Shown here: piece by piece, positions 16,051-23,032 of the stretch
Position numbering within the stretch: the stretch's first letter is position 1
Layout of the letters: the number at the start of each line of letters is the position of its first letter
IMG/VR virus record: IMGVR_UViG_3300030098_001102
Span: 1 to 45,532 of that record
Direction: 5' to 3' (one strand)
DNA from: a virus
Length of the DNA: 45,532 nucleotides
Program-made: the position numbers and the translations under genes
Notes under the pieces: model-generated
Database searches by the model: none
Told to the model about the DNA's origin: nothing
The model's input: only the letters and a program-made list of their open reading frames with translations

Positions 16051-16338
16051 TTAAAGCTCCTTTATAATATCGGCCATGTCACTGTGGCCTTGTTTTTTTA
16101 ACAAATTTACATAAGTCGTATTCTTCGACTTAATTGCATTTTTAATACTATGTAAGATTACATTATAAACTTGAGTTTGGAAAGCGTGAGCCTGTTGTTT
16201 TATATGCTCTGGTGCCTCGTTAGAATAATCGCAAATTTTCTTTGTTGCTTGTTTGGCCCAAAATTCTGGTGAGTGACCTTCATTCTGTGTCGCATGAACA
16301 GATATGTTTCCAAGTTTAAATTGACTATCTACACTCAT
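16051..16338 (-). CDS. Small helical hypothetical protein
   Basis: A 95-aa protein that overlaps the upstream gene by 4 nt and ends one base before the next. It opens with a short beta segment (FKLGNISVHATQNEGHSPEFWAK) and continues as a single long helix (PEHIKQQAHAFQTQVYNVI, then NAIKSKNTTYVNLLKKQGH). Trp28 and the GHSPEFWAKQA stretch look like a conserved core. The gene lies in the tail module; a minor structural or assembly role is possible. The family is not recognised. Confidence 0.55.
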   Translation of the reverse strand: MSVDSQFKLGNISVHATQNEGHSPEFWAKQATKKICDYSNEAPEHIKQQAHAFQTQVYNVILHSIKNAIKSKNTTYVNLLKKQGHSDMADIIKEL

Positions 16339-17078
16339 CCTTTGTACGGCTCTGGAGGTGCAACATCTTCATTTATTTTCAGCCCCACTTTTTCTAATCT
16401 TTCGTTAATTTCATTATAAGGACCAATTATAAACTTACCCTCATGTGGTATTGCGACCAAGGGTTTTTCTAATCTGTGAAAACCATAAAGTTTTTCAGTA
16501 GCAGGTACATTTGAATCTAACACTGTAGATCTACCGCTCATTCCTACGAGTATGTCATTTTCCATACATTTGCTAATCCAAAACTCGACGCAAGCGCGTC
16601 CAGCCTCGGCAAAGTGCATGTTTTCTTTATAAGAAAAATCAATACCAAATAGATCTATCCTGCCAACTTGGTTCCACAATGCAAAAGCTATTGCATAAGC
16701 AACGGTGTTGTTTAGATAAGCACACTTAGTGGCATTACAAACCTCTTCAACGGGAAATACTATTGGATTTTTTAACCTTTCATCCAGCTCGCATGTGTAA
16801 ATAGGTGTTGTGGTTTTTGATAACAAACGTTGCATGACATTGGTTTGCTTACCTGCATCTTCTGTGTCAAAAAATCTGCTGGCAGGATCCAACATAAATA
16901 TTTTATGGCATGGATAAGTAGCGCCAGCTGAGTTAATGCACCAAACCTCGTCCCACGTTCTACCGTTTTGTAAACCAATAGCAAAATCTACCTGGCTTAT
17001 TCCTAAGCCAACAATAGCTACTGTTTTACCTTTTAAATTTTCGTCTGGGTTTTTTTGATTATTTTTTATTTCATCCAC
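16335..17078 (-). CDS. Rossmann-like protein (DUF115/MptE-like), possible enzyme in tail operon
   Basis: A 247-aa protein. After a Lys/Asn-rich start it shows a nucleotide-binding-type strand-loop-helix, KTVAIVGLGISQVDFAIGLQ (about 19-38). TWDEVWCINSAGATYPCHKIFMLDP follows in the manner of a Rossmann domain, then a FGIDFSYKENMHFAEAGRAC motif (about 144-163). The pattern resembles the DUF115 / 6-hydroxymethylpterin pyrophosphokinase-like group and sugar-transfer accessory proteins, but identity is not secure. It has stop/start overlaps on both sides (4 nt and 1 nt) with structural genes, so it is co-made with the virion. It may modify a virion or surface component, or be an enzyme recruited for another purpose. 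Confidence 0.5.
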   Translation of the reverse strand: MDEIKNNQKNPDENLKGKTVAIVGLGISQVDFAIGLQNGRTWDEVWCINSAGATYPCHKIFMLDPASRFFDTEDAGKQTNVMQRLLSKTTTPIYTCELDERLKNPIVFPVEEVCNATKCAYLNNTVAYAIAFALWNQVGRIDLFGIDFSYKENMHFAEAGRACVEFWISKCMENDILVGMSGRSTVLDSNVPATEKLYGFHRLEKPLVAIPHEGKFIIGPYNEINERLEKVGLKINEDVAPPEPYKG

Positions 17079-17725
17079 TAATTTACGCCAGTGCGTAATA
17101 GATCGTATCTGTACTCATCCCTGGTACCTCTACCTTCGGATATAGTTTTGATCCTCGCGACTGCCTCCTTGAAACGCCCCTCAAATTGGGTAACGACATC
17201 AAGTGGCTCTTTTAGAAATATGGCCCCCTCTACTAACGTGCCATACAACAATGCGTCTGGATAATCCGTAGACAAAAATGTTGTACCGCTGTCACTACCG
17301 CTCGTTAAAGATGCTGGTTTATGTAAATAATGCAACTCTACCGTATAGTTAGCGTCGGGTACAGGTGCAACCTCAAAAGCTGTATCATCAAACAAAGAGT
17401 AATATTTAGGCTGTCCTGTTGAGGTGGAGCCTGGTGCGTACTCTTTGATAAAAGATGAATGTTTAAAATCTAAATAATCATAAGTATTTGAGCTTATGAT
17501 TGCCAAACTAAATGGCGCATAAAAATCTGTGGGTGTGGCCAAAAATCTATTACTTGATGTAAGCGTGCCTTGAACATTTTTTCTTTGTTTTGGTAATTGA
17601 ACCAGGCTAAATATTCGATCTTCTGCCTCGGTTATAAATGTATTTAATTGTGACGTAAAAGTAGATTCAGATACTTGTAAATAGTCTTGAACCGCTGTTT
17701 TTAATGTTGCTAATGTAAAACTCAT
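17078..17725 (-). CDS. Phage adaptor / neck protein
   Basis: A 215-aa protein. N-terminal helices (LATLKTAVQDYLQ, then FITEAEDRIFSLVQLPKQRKN) are followed by a beta sandwich (RFLATPTDFYAPFSLAI, YYSLFDDTAFEVAPVPDANY, VELHYLHKPASL) and C-terminal helices (DALLYGTLVEGAIFLKEP, FEGRFKEAVARIKT). This order is typical of gp11-type adaptor proteins of podoviruses, which link the portal ring to the tail. It lies next to the gp4-like gene and upstream of the hub gene, as expected for neck components. The stop overlaps the next start by 1 nt. Confidence 0.65.
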   Translation of the reverse strand: MSFTLATLKTAVQDYLQVSESTFTSQLNTFITEAEDRIFSLVQLPKQRKNVQGTLTSSNRFLATPTDFYAPFSLAIISSNTYDYLDFKHSSFIKEYAPGSTSTGQPKYYSLFDDTAFEVAPVPDANYTVELHYLHKPASLTSGSDSGTTFLSTDYPDALLYGTLVEGAIFLKEPLDVVTQFEGRFKEAVARIKTISEGRGTRDEYRYDLLRTGVN

Positions 17726-18036
17726 GTTATTGATACCGTTACTGAGCCAACGCCCGATGTTATACCAAAGGTTGTTAGTTCCTCGCCTAACTTGCCGTCA
17801 CCTACATTAGTGTAAACAACAAAAAAATTGTTGTCATCTTTTTCCTCTGGTCTTGCATTTCTTAATGCCTGCGGATCTTGAGGTACAGGTCTTGGCATTA
17901 ACTGTGGATGTTTTGGGTCAAACTGATCTGGGCCAACCAATAAACCGTCCCAGGTTCTTTTCATATCTTTTAATTTGTAGCGAAAACCTGTTATGTCACA
18001 GATTCCGTAAGCAAATTTACCCGATGCAAAAGCCAT
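17722..18036 (-). CDS. Small neck-region protein with degenerate Cys knuckle and C-terminal TSGxGSVTV module
   Basis: A 104-aa protein. Its front half (YGICDITGFRYKLKDMKRTW and VGPDQFDPKHPQL) looks like a small zinc-ribbon family of marine phages in which I would expect Cys-x-x-Cys pairs at CDITG and VGPDQ. Here only one Cys (about residue 13) remains, so metal binding seems lost. The C-terminus TTFGITSGVGSVTVSIT (88-104) matches the repeat module found at 13389 and 44199. It overlaps both neighbours by 1-4 nt and is probably a virion component. Confidence 0.6.
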   Translation of the reverse strand: MAFASGKFAYGICDITGFRYKLKDMKRTWDGLLVGPDQFDPKHPQLMPRPVPQDPQALRNARPEEKDDNNFFVVYTNVGDGKLGEELTTFGITSGVGSVTVSIT

Positions 18037-18731
18037 TATGCGTTGTTATAACTGCGAATATCTGGAGATATTCTAAAAGAGGCCCTATCCTCATCCTGCG
18101 ACAAGGCTCTGGTGAACTCTTCTTCATACATGCTTTTTAGCATGGCAGTTCTTTCGGGTGCTCTTTTCATAGATATGTAATAAGCAAGGCCAGCAGTTAG
18201 GCATGGATAAAACCGAAATGGGACTTCCATGGTGTTAGTTGCTGAATCTGAGTCATCCATCCTGGTCAAAACATTCATAACCACGGTATAAGTGCTCGAC
18301 TTATCTGGAGTCGGCCAAACAGATATTTTTGGAGTAATTTGTTTATCTATGAAAAATTGATTTGGTTTACCTGTAGATGATTTGTTTACAATATGCGAAT
18401 ACTCTGCTCTACTAAGCCTGGTCATAGGCAAATCTGTGGTTTCAGAGCTCACAGTTTCGCGTATAAAGACGTCTAATACATCTATGGGTGCCGTACCATT
18501 GGTACTATCAATGTTGTATTCTCTGGTATCTTTCACCATAGATACTGTTTTTTCTTGAATGGTCCACTGATTTAGACCTCTGTTGGCCCATTCAGCTAAC
18601 ATCAAATTTAAACTTCTATTAGCACTTTTTAAATCGTAGCCAGTTCTTAATTCCAAACCGCAACGCTCAAAAGCCTCTTCTATGTATTCTGCTACATCTG
18701 GTTCAAAATTTTTGCTACTGGACGTTGCCAT
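18036..18731 (-). CDS. P22 gp4-like head-completion / tail accessory protein
   Basis: A 231-aa protein. The N-terminal helices (FEPDVAEYIEEAFERCGLEL, then SANRSLNLMLAEWANRGLNQW) share the alternating helical pattern and the LMLAEW-type motif of the gp4-like proteins that plug under the portal. A beta-rich middle (TVSMVKDTREYNIDS, IDVLDVFIRETVSS) and a C-terminal helical part (YPCLTAGLAYYISMKRAPER) follow. Position between structural genes and next to the adaptor protein supports a neck role. Family call is by pattern and context. Confidence 0.6.
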   Translation of the reverse strand: MATSSSKNFEPDVAEYIEEAFERCGLELRTGYDLKSANRSLNLMLAEWANRGLNQWTIQEKTVSMVKDTREYNIDSTNGTAPIDVLDVFIRETVSSETTDLPMTRLSRAEYSHIVNKSSTGKPNQFFIDKQITPKISVWPTPDKSSTYTVVMNVLTRMDDSDSATNTMEVPFRFYPCLTAGLAYYISMKRAPERTAMLKSMYEEEFTRALSQDEDRASFRISPDIRSYNNA

Positions 18732-19412
18732 TTAATCCTCCGTGTCGTTATACAAGTTATCAAAAACTCGATTTACGTCTAGCGTATAGTCTAAATCAGA
18801 TTTAGAGTAATGTATATGAGCAGAGGGTCGGAAGTCGGGTGCACCCTCTCCATGAGTAAACCATGCTGGATGTGTTACCCGAACACGATTATTAGGTAAA
18901 GCTACTATGTTTCCTGTCCATTCACCAGCATCTAAAAGCTCCATGACGTGACTTTGTTTATGTTGTGCGGGGTCATCCGCAATCTCACTTTCTGTGTAGT
19001 CAACTGTAAACATATATTTAGCTGGGTAAAACTCGCCGTCTATCTTTGCTATCCAAGGACAAGGTGTTGCCCTGTCAATTACATAAACTGCATGATGATG
19101 GGATGAGCAATCCCAGGGTTGTGCATCATGCACGGCCATAGGCTCTGGCCATTCTTCAAAAACAGTATCACCGACTAAAGCTGTAATCGGCATCCTGGCC
19201 CACATGGCACCACCATGAACCGTGTCCTCTGGCTCACCCTCTGGAGCTATGCCTGTAAAAATAACCTGGAAACTTAGACATCTACATGGCATTGATGTAA
19301 CACCAACGGCCATTGCATGTAAAAACTCACCATGATATTCCTCATGGTTATGAGTGTATTCTTTTCTTACCCAACATTTAAAATAGGGTACGTTTGAATG
19401 TAAGTACGCCAC
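18732..19412 (-). CDS. Conserved-type hypothetical protein of the structural region
   Basis: A 226-aa protein rich in His, Trp and Cys: YFKCWVRKEYTHNHEEYHG near the start, PCRCLSFQVIF (about 42-52), DAQPWDCSSHHHAVYVID (about 96-113) and RATPCPWIAKIDG. Clusters of His could bind metal. The gene ends one base before the gp4-like gene and no ribosome site is obvious ahead of its ATG. I recognise no named domain. It may be a structural or morphogenesis factor. Confidence 0.55.
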   Translation of the reverse strand: MAYLHSNVPYFKCWVRKEYTHNHEEYHGEFLHAMAVGVTSMPCRCLSFQVIFTGIAPEGEPEDTVHGGAMWARMPITALVGDTVFEEWPEPMAVHDAQPWDCSSHHHAVYVIDRATPCPWIAKIDGEFYPAKYMFTVDYTESEIADDPAQHKQSHVMELLDAGEWTGNIVALPNNRVRVTHPAWFTHGEGAPDFRPSAHIHYSKSDLDYTLDVNRVFDNLYNDTED

Positions 19413-19428
19413 AATACTTTAAAAAAAA

Positions 19429-19719
19429 CTATTTTCTGCCGTAAAGGCCTATATTACCTCTACCATTAGTTTTTTTGCCTTTAGCTTTCATTTTGCCGCC
19501 CATGGCACCGCCTTTTGACATCATTTTGCCACCTTTACGCATGCCTTTGGCTTTCATTTTTTTATTGGCTATTTTTTTTATGCCTGCGCCTAGTTTCCCA
19601 ATACCTGCCTTTCCACCTTTAGCATAACCTTTAGACTTCATCTTGCCGCCTTTTTTCATGCCTTTAGCTTTCATTTTGCCGCCTTTTTTCATGCCTTTAG
19701 CTTTCATTTTACGTTTCAT
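19429..19719 (-). CDS. Very basic Lys/Gly/Met repeat protein
   Basis: A 96-aa protein made almost entirely of Lys, Gly and Met with tandem copies of KMKAKGMKKGG near the N-terminus, a central AGIGKLGAGIKKIANKK segment, further KAKGMRKGGKM repeats, and an ending NIGLYGRK. Such composition favours nucleic-acid binding or condensation. The C-terminal NIGLYGR recurs as NMGLFGR at the end of the neighbouring protein (19728-20036). It is the last of five consecutive basic small genes; packaging with DNA inside the capsid is a reasonable inference. Start ATG is preceded by TAGGAG. Confidence 0.65.
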   Translation of the reverse strand: MKRKMKAKGMKKGGKMKAKGMKKGGKMKSKGYAKGGKAGIGKLGAGIKKIANKKMKAKGMRKGGKMMSKGGAMGGKMKAKGKKTNGRGNIGLYGRK

Positions 19720-19727
19720 ATTTACTC

Positions 19728-20036
19728 CTAAGTTCTGCCGAATAAACCCATATTCGACTTATTTGAAATTATACCGCCTTTTGCGGCAAATGTTTTAACA
19801 TTTGTAGGCTTACCACCTACCCCTTGTTTTTTAGCACGTTTTCTTTTAACCGCCGATTTTATTTCTGATTTTGACATGCTTTTTGCTTTAGATCTAGGGA
19901 CGCACTTAGGATATTTTCTTTTAGATCCTTTTGTTGAGGCCCGTCCACATGCTTGAAATTTACCGTCTTTTTTAGGCGCACCAATATCCACCCAATCTCC
20001 TTTAGGGCCTTTACCAAACCATTCTTTTAAAGACAT
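19728..20036 (-). CDS. Small basic protein (DUF5872-like)
   Basis: A 102-aa protein. SLKEWFGKG, then WVDIGAPKKDGKFQACGR and KRKYPKCVPRSKAKSMSKS, then IKSAVKRKRAKKQG: this order matches the small basic phage proteins I know as DUF5872-like. Two Cys (about 30 and 45) flank a Lys/Arg-rich stretch. The C-terminus NMGLFGRT parallels the neighbour at 19429. It overlaps the upstream gene by 1 nt. Function is unknown; DNA binding is likely from charge alone. Confidence 0.65.
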   Translation of the reverse strand: MSLKEWFGKGPKGDWVDIGAPKKDGKFQACGRASTKGSKRKYPKCVPRSKAKSMSKSEIKSAVKRKRAKKQGVGGKPTNVKTFAAKGGIISNKSNMGLFGRT

Positions 20037-20368
20037 TATTTTTTCCTGGTTTTCCTTATTTGTTCTTTGCCTCTTTTAAAAACATTAGCTATACCTGTTT
20101 TACCCATAACCTTGGCCCTTTGTTCGCCTACGGTTAATATTTGTATTTTTCTAGCAAAAGGTTTTTTAATTCTTTTTACCTTATTAACTGTGGCTGTTGC
20201 ATCTGCCATAGTCTTAAATTTAATACTTACAGTATCTTTTGGGTTTTCGTCTGTGTATAAACGTCTACCAGATCCTTTTGGTTTTTTGCCAGTGCCGACC
20301 TTTGGATCTCTTTTCTTTTTGGATCCTTTGCTAACAGATTTACCAATGCTACTTCTACTTATAGCCAT
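20036..20368 (-). CDS. Small very basic protein
   Basis: A 110-aa protein. An N-terminal Lys-rich tail (SKGSKKKRDPKVGTGKKPKG) precedes a compact alpha/beta part (TVSIKFKTMADATATVNKV, FARKIQILTVGEQRAKVMG) and ends in a basic tail (KRGKEQIRKTRKK). No family recognised. It is part of the 19429-21141 basic-protein cluster and overlaps the next gene by 1 nt, so it is probably coordinately translated. Confidence 0.6.
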   Translation of the reverse strand: MAISRSSIGKSVSKGSKKKRDPKVGTGKKPKGSGRRLYTDENPKDTVSIKFKTMADATATVNKVKRIKKPFARKIQILTVGEQRAKVMGKTGIANVFKRGKEQIRKTRKK

Positions 20369-20374
20369 GGTTTT

Positions 20375-20842
20375 TTAACCTTTAGGAACTCTTGTAGGCT
20401 TGCGTTTGCTATCCATAATTGCGCCACAACCTCTAGCTTGAACCATTACAGCACCGCCGTTTTTCATAAATCCCATTTTGTTACGAACCTTAGTCGGCAG
20501 TTTGCCTAGACCTTTGTTGCCAGCTGGTATTGGTTTTAAGTTTTTGTTACTTACTTCGCCTCCCTCTGCTTTTTTAGCGCCTTTATATCCGCCACCACGT
20601 TTTTTGTAAGTTTTAACTAACCAAGCATTAGCATAAGCAGACGGATAAACGTCAAACTTTCTTTTGGCCTCTGCTTTAACGCGTGAATACAACGCAGGTT
20701 TGGTTACGTTGCTTGGTGTTTTGGATTTTGCACTGCCGCCCTTGCCAAATTTAATACCTTCTAAGGTTTTTGCTTGACTAGCGTGTAATTTGCTTGCTTT
20801 TTTTAAGCCTTTAATAACTTTTTTTACTTTTTGTTTTGTCAT
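20375..20842 (-). CDS. Basic protein with YSRVKAEAKRKFDVYPSAYA motif
   Basis: A 155-aa protein. Its N-terminal half is Lys-rich and helical. The central segment ALYSRVKAEAKRKFDVYPSA with AWLVKTYKKRGG is a sequence I associate with a widespread group of small phage proteins of unknown role. A KAEGGEV motif (about 91-97) recurs in the two large proteins at 6001 and 11635, and the C-terminus MVQARGCGAIMDSKRKPTR looks like a separate conserved tail. High positive charge and neighbours suggest a DNA-associated internal virion protein. Confidence 0.6.
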   Translation of the reverse strand: MTKQKVKKVIKGLKKASKLHASQAKTLEGIKFGKGGSAKSKTPSNVTKPALYSRVKAEAKRKFDVYPSAYANAWLVKTYKKRGGGYKGAKKAEGGEVSNKNLKPIPAGNKGLGKLPTKVRNKMGFMKNGGAVMVQARGCGAIMDSKRKPTRVPKG

Positions 20843-20847
20843 AATTA

Positions 20848-21141
20848 TTACCAGTTTTTACAAGACCAATACCCCGCTGTAAAAACATCTTTCTTTTTTT
20901 GCACGGCATCACAATTATGCCTGGCCCGAAAAGATTTTCGTCTTTCTGGTTGATCTTTTTTGATTGACATTTTAGGATCGCCGTATCTTACGATTTTAAT
21001 TTGATCGCCTTTTTTAGCTAATACAGCAAACTTTTTGTTGGCTCCAGGTGTTCTTTTTTGTTTGTTATAACCAGGAAAAGACTCGCCGCGGTAGGAAAGC
21101 CTACCGCTAGCTGATCTTTTGACATCTTTGGTAGTTGCCAT
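20848..21141 (-). CDS. Small basic protein with ARHNCDA...YWSCKNW end
   Basis: A 97-aa protein, first gene of the basic cluster in transcription order. It reads RLSYRGESFPGYNKQKRTPG, KKFAVLAKKGDQIKIVRYGD and RRKSFRARHNCDAVQKKKD, ending GYWSCKNW. The strand-like AVLAKKGDQIKIVRYGD resembles the core of a family of small phage and giant-virus proteins. Two Cys (near 77 and 94) might form a pair. No function is known; nucleic-acid binding is suggested by composition. Confidence 0.6.
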   Translation of the reverse strand: MATTKDVKRSASGRLSYRGESFPGYNKQKRTPGANKKFAVLAKKGDQIKIVRYGDPKMSIKKDQPERRKSFRARHNCDAVQKKKDVFTAGYWSCKNW

Positions 21142-21144
21142 AGA

Positions 21145-21549
21145 TTAGTCGTATTTCTTGATTAACTCCAAAACAATCATGTAACTGTCGCCACTAGAAT
21201 GGCCAGTAGTAGTAAAATCGAGATCTCCCGTTTTACCAGAACCAGCATTATTTGGAATCGCGGTGAATGTATCGTAATATTCATCGCCAGTTGAATCGGC
21301 TGGTAAACCAATAGCTAATACGTTTGTGCTAGCATCAAAATCAATCTTTACCGACATGCCTACACAAGACCACCATATTCTTTGAATATGGACTTCTGTG
21401 CATGCTTGTCCTCTTGCGTTTGACCCTAAAGCAGAAACGTCTACTTTTTTTACAGCAGATTCACCCGTGCCATCTGAAACATTAGTGAACCGCAAAACAG
21501 CAGTTCTTTCACCATCTTGAATGGTTTGAGAGGTTACTGCGTCTGCCAT
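21145..21549 (-). CDS. Beta-rich structural protein
   Basis: A 134-aa protein with strand-forming segments (ERTAVLRFTNVSDGTGESAV, TEVHIQRIWWSCVGMSVKID, GDLDFTTTGHSSGDSYMIVL). The composition and the position ahead of the basic cluster fit a virion surface or decoration protein. Its ATG is 1 nt from the preceding gene's stop. The family is not recognised by name, although proteins of this pattern are frequent in marine phage structural regions. Confidence 0.55.
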   Translation of the reverse strand: MADAVTSQTIQDGERTAVLRFTNVSDGTGESAVKKVDVSALGSNARGQACTEVHIQRIWWSCVGMSVKIDFDASTNVLAIGLPADSTGDEYYDTFTAIPNNAGSGKTGDLDFTTTGHSSGDSYMIVLELIKKYD

Positions 21550-21550
21550 T

Positions 21551-22267
21551 TTATCTCTCTACGATAACTGTGATGTAATCGATAGTCATGGTTTTGGCCG
21601 CGGCCGCACCGTTTTGAATACCGAATGATACAGTTAATTCTTCGTTATCTGGTAGATTTGTATTTACAACACCGACTGGCTCTGCGTTGTTGACTGAATA
21701 TTGAACCAGTGCTGTATTTGGATCTACAAAGAAAGCAACAGTAACAAAAGTATCGTCTGCCATTGTATGAATTGCAGTTGTATCTGTTGATGTGCTGTCT
21801 TTTTCAACAATAAAGTCAAGGTTTGTATCACCGTCGTCTTTAATGAAGAAAATACCGTCTGAAACCGCTAATGGAGAAGTATCGGTAATTTGTAGGCCCA
21901 TAACGAAGTCAGATTGTGTAGCATCGCTTACTTTAAATCTAGCTGAAAAATAAGCTCTCTTTGAACCTGTAATTAAAAAAGACTCGCCTTTTAGGTTAAA
22001 AAAGTCATGGTCGTTATCGCCAGCCGCGTTAGTAATTAAAAACTGACCACCAGCACCAGAAGTAATTACCTCAGTTGCGGATCCCGTGCCATCCTCAGTT
22101 GTTGTGATTGTCCAATCACCACTATTGTAAGTCATAAAATCATTAAAATAACCATAGTGTGTTTGGTCAGAAGGATAAGGCATAAACATCGGTAGATCTT
22201 TTTTTGCCTTGGTTGCAACGGTGTTACCCGCCCATTGTATTTGGTTTTGAAAATGTGGATTAGCCAT
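21551..22267 (-). CDS. Jelly-roll-like structural protein
   Basis: A 238-aa protein. After a short N-terminal arm, its strands (HYGYFNDFMTYNSGDWTITT, RAYFSARFKVSDATQSDFVM, GLQITDTSPLAVSDGIFFIK, MADDTFVTVAFFVDPNTAL) resemble a LamG/concanavalin-like sandwich used for capsid or tail decoration and sugar binding. Start is ATG after AAGGAG. It is the first gene after the accessory cassette, preceded by a 92-nt gap with two inverted repeats. Confidence 0.6.
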   Translation of the reverse strand: MANPHFQNQIQWAGNTVATKAKKDLPMFMPYPSDQTHYGYFNDFMTYNSGDWTITTTEDGTGSATEVITSGAGGQFLITNAAGDNDHDFFNLKGESFLITGSKRAYFSARFKVSDATQSDFVMGLQITDTSPLAVSDGIFFIKDDGDTNLDFIVEKDSTSTDTTAIHTMADDTFVTVAFFVDPNTALVQYSVNNAEPVGVVNTNLPDNEELTVSFGIQNGAAAAKTMTIDYITVIVER

Positions 22268-22288
22268 TATGAACTCCTTTGTTTGTAT

Positions 22289-22342
22289 TAATGGAAAGCG
22301 GCAAGCCGCCCCTCATCAAGCTAATTAATTATTGTTAATTAG
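22289..22342 (-). other. Gap with two inverted repeats between accessory cassette and structural genes
   Basis: Within the 22268-22359 gap, CTAATTAA (22321-22328) and TTAATTAG (22335-22342) form a perfect 8-bp inverted repeat around TTATTG. Just below it, GCGGCAAGCCGC makes a short GC-rich hairpin. Neither is followed by a convincing U-tract on the minus strand, so a weak terminator or a regulatory site are both possible. No good promoter is seen for the gene at 22267. Confidence 0.35.
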
Positions 22343-22359
22343 ATACTACACTCAAGAAA

Positions 22360-22848
22360 TTACTTTAGCAAGTGGAGTGAGTCTAAAATATCAAGCGTTT
22401 CTTGCGGATCTTGGTGCAATATACCTGTGCCGCCAGCCTCCTCCCAATGCTCGATATTAGATTTTTTATCATCAACCAAAATATGATTGGGTCTGGCAAA
22501 TATTTTTTTGTCTTTGCCTTTAAGAGTAGAAGATACAACCACGTTTGGACAAACGTATTGACGGATCCACTCAGTCTTGTCTGCAACCACCAAGGGCCTG
22601 TTAATTAAACCAGAGCAGGTAAGGATCTCCCAGGGCAGGCCAGAATCTTTTACCCAGGCTATTAGATCTAATGCGCCTGGCATGTAAGGCAAGTTTCTAA
22701 ATAATCTTTTGTTAGTAAACTCTACCTTGCGATGATCGTAAGTTTGCTCGTTCCACAAAGGCCCGTTAAGAAAGTCTGGGCCCTGGACGCCTGTGACAAA
22801 GTCAGCTAAAACTCCGTCCATGTCTAGGTATATTTTACCTATTGCCAC
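22360..22848 (-). CDS. HAD-type 5'(3')-deoxyribonucleotidase-like phosphatase
   Basis: A 162-aa protein starting at GTG 22848, which overlaps the upstream TAG by 1 nt and follows AAGGAGG. Motif I is LDMDGVLADF with Asp9 as nucleophile and Asp11 as acid/base. LTCSG (about 76-80) is motif II, Lys residues at 110-115 supply motif III, and LVDDKKSNI (Asp126, Asp127) is motif IV. This is the complete set for a cytosolic 5' nucleotidase of the C-type HAD group, which dephosphorylates deoxynucleoside monophosphates and so could tune nucleotide pools. It is the last gene of the accessory cassette. Confidence 0.8.
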   Translation of the reverse strand: MAIGKIYLDMDGVLADFVTGVQGPDFLNGPLWNEQTYDHRKVEFTNKRLFRNLPYMPGALDLIAWVKDSGLPWEILTCSGLINRPLVVADKTEWIRQYVCPNVVVSSTLKGKDKKIFARPNHILVDDKKSNIEHWEEAGGTGILHQDPQETLDILDSLHLLK

Positions 22849-22862
22849 TATGCTACCTCCTT
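22845..22862 (-). repeat. Junction repeat copy 1 (SD-stop-start)
   Basis: Minus-strand AAGGAGGTAGCATAGTGG. The Shine-Dalgarno is read as codons for Lys-Glu-Val-Ala of the upstream gene, TAG is its stop, and GTG is the downstream start. Differs from the other copies at three to four positions. Confidence 0.75.
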
Positions 22863-23018
22863 TAAAATTAATTCTTCTTCATGGACACATACATCGCCAA
22901 CATGTCTTTGGCCTCTCCAAAGTCTTACATTGACCATTTTGTCTGTATAGTAATCCAAAATGATAGATTCATCGTTTCCATTACAAATTACTTTATCTCC
23001 AGTTTTAAATATCGCCAT
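22848..23018 (-). CDS. Small beta-rich hypothetical protein ending -KEVA
   Basis: A 56-aa protein started at ATG 23018, directly behind GAGGAGG and overlapping the upstream TGA. An upstream in-frame start at 23039 would lie inside that ribosome site and is rejected. FKTGDKVICNGNDESIIL and MVNVRLWRGQRHVGDVCV look like a small KOW/SH3-like barrel. The last codons double as the Shine-Dalgarno of the next gene and encode EVA. Function unknown. Confidence 0.65.
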   Translation of the reverse strand: MAIFKTGDKVICNGNDESIILDYYTDKMVNVRLWRGQRHVGDVCVHEEELILKEVA

Positions 23019-23032
23019 CACGCCACCTCCTC
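23015..23032 (-). repeat. Junction repeat copy 2 (SD-stop-start)
   Basis: Minus-strand GAGGAGGTGGCGTGATGG, encoding Glu-Glu-Val-Ala and TGA of the upstream gene and the ATG of the next. Identical to copy 3. Confidence 0.8.
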
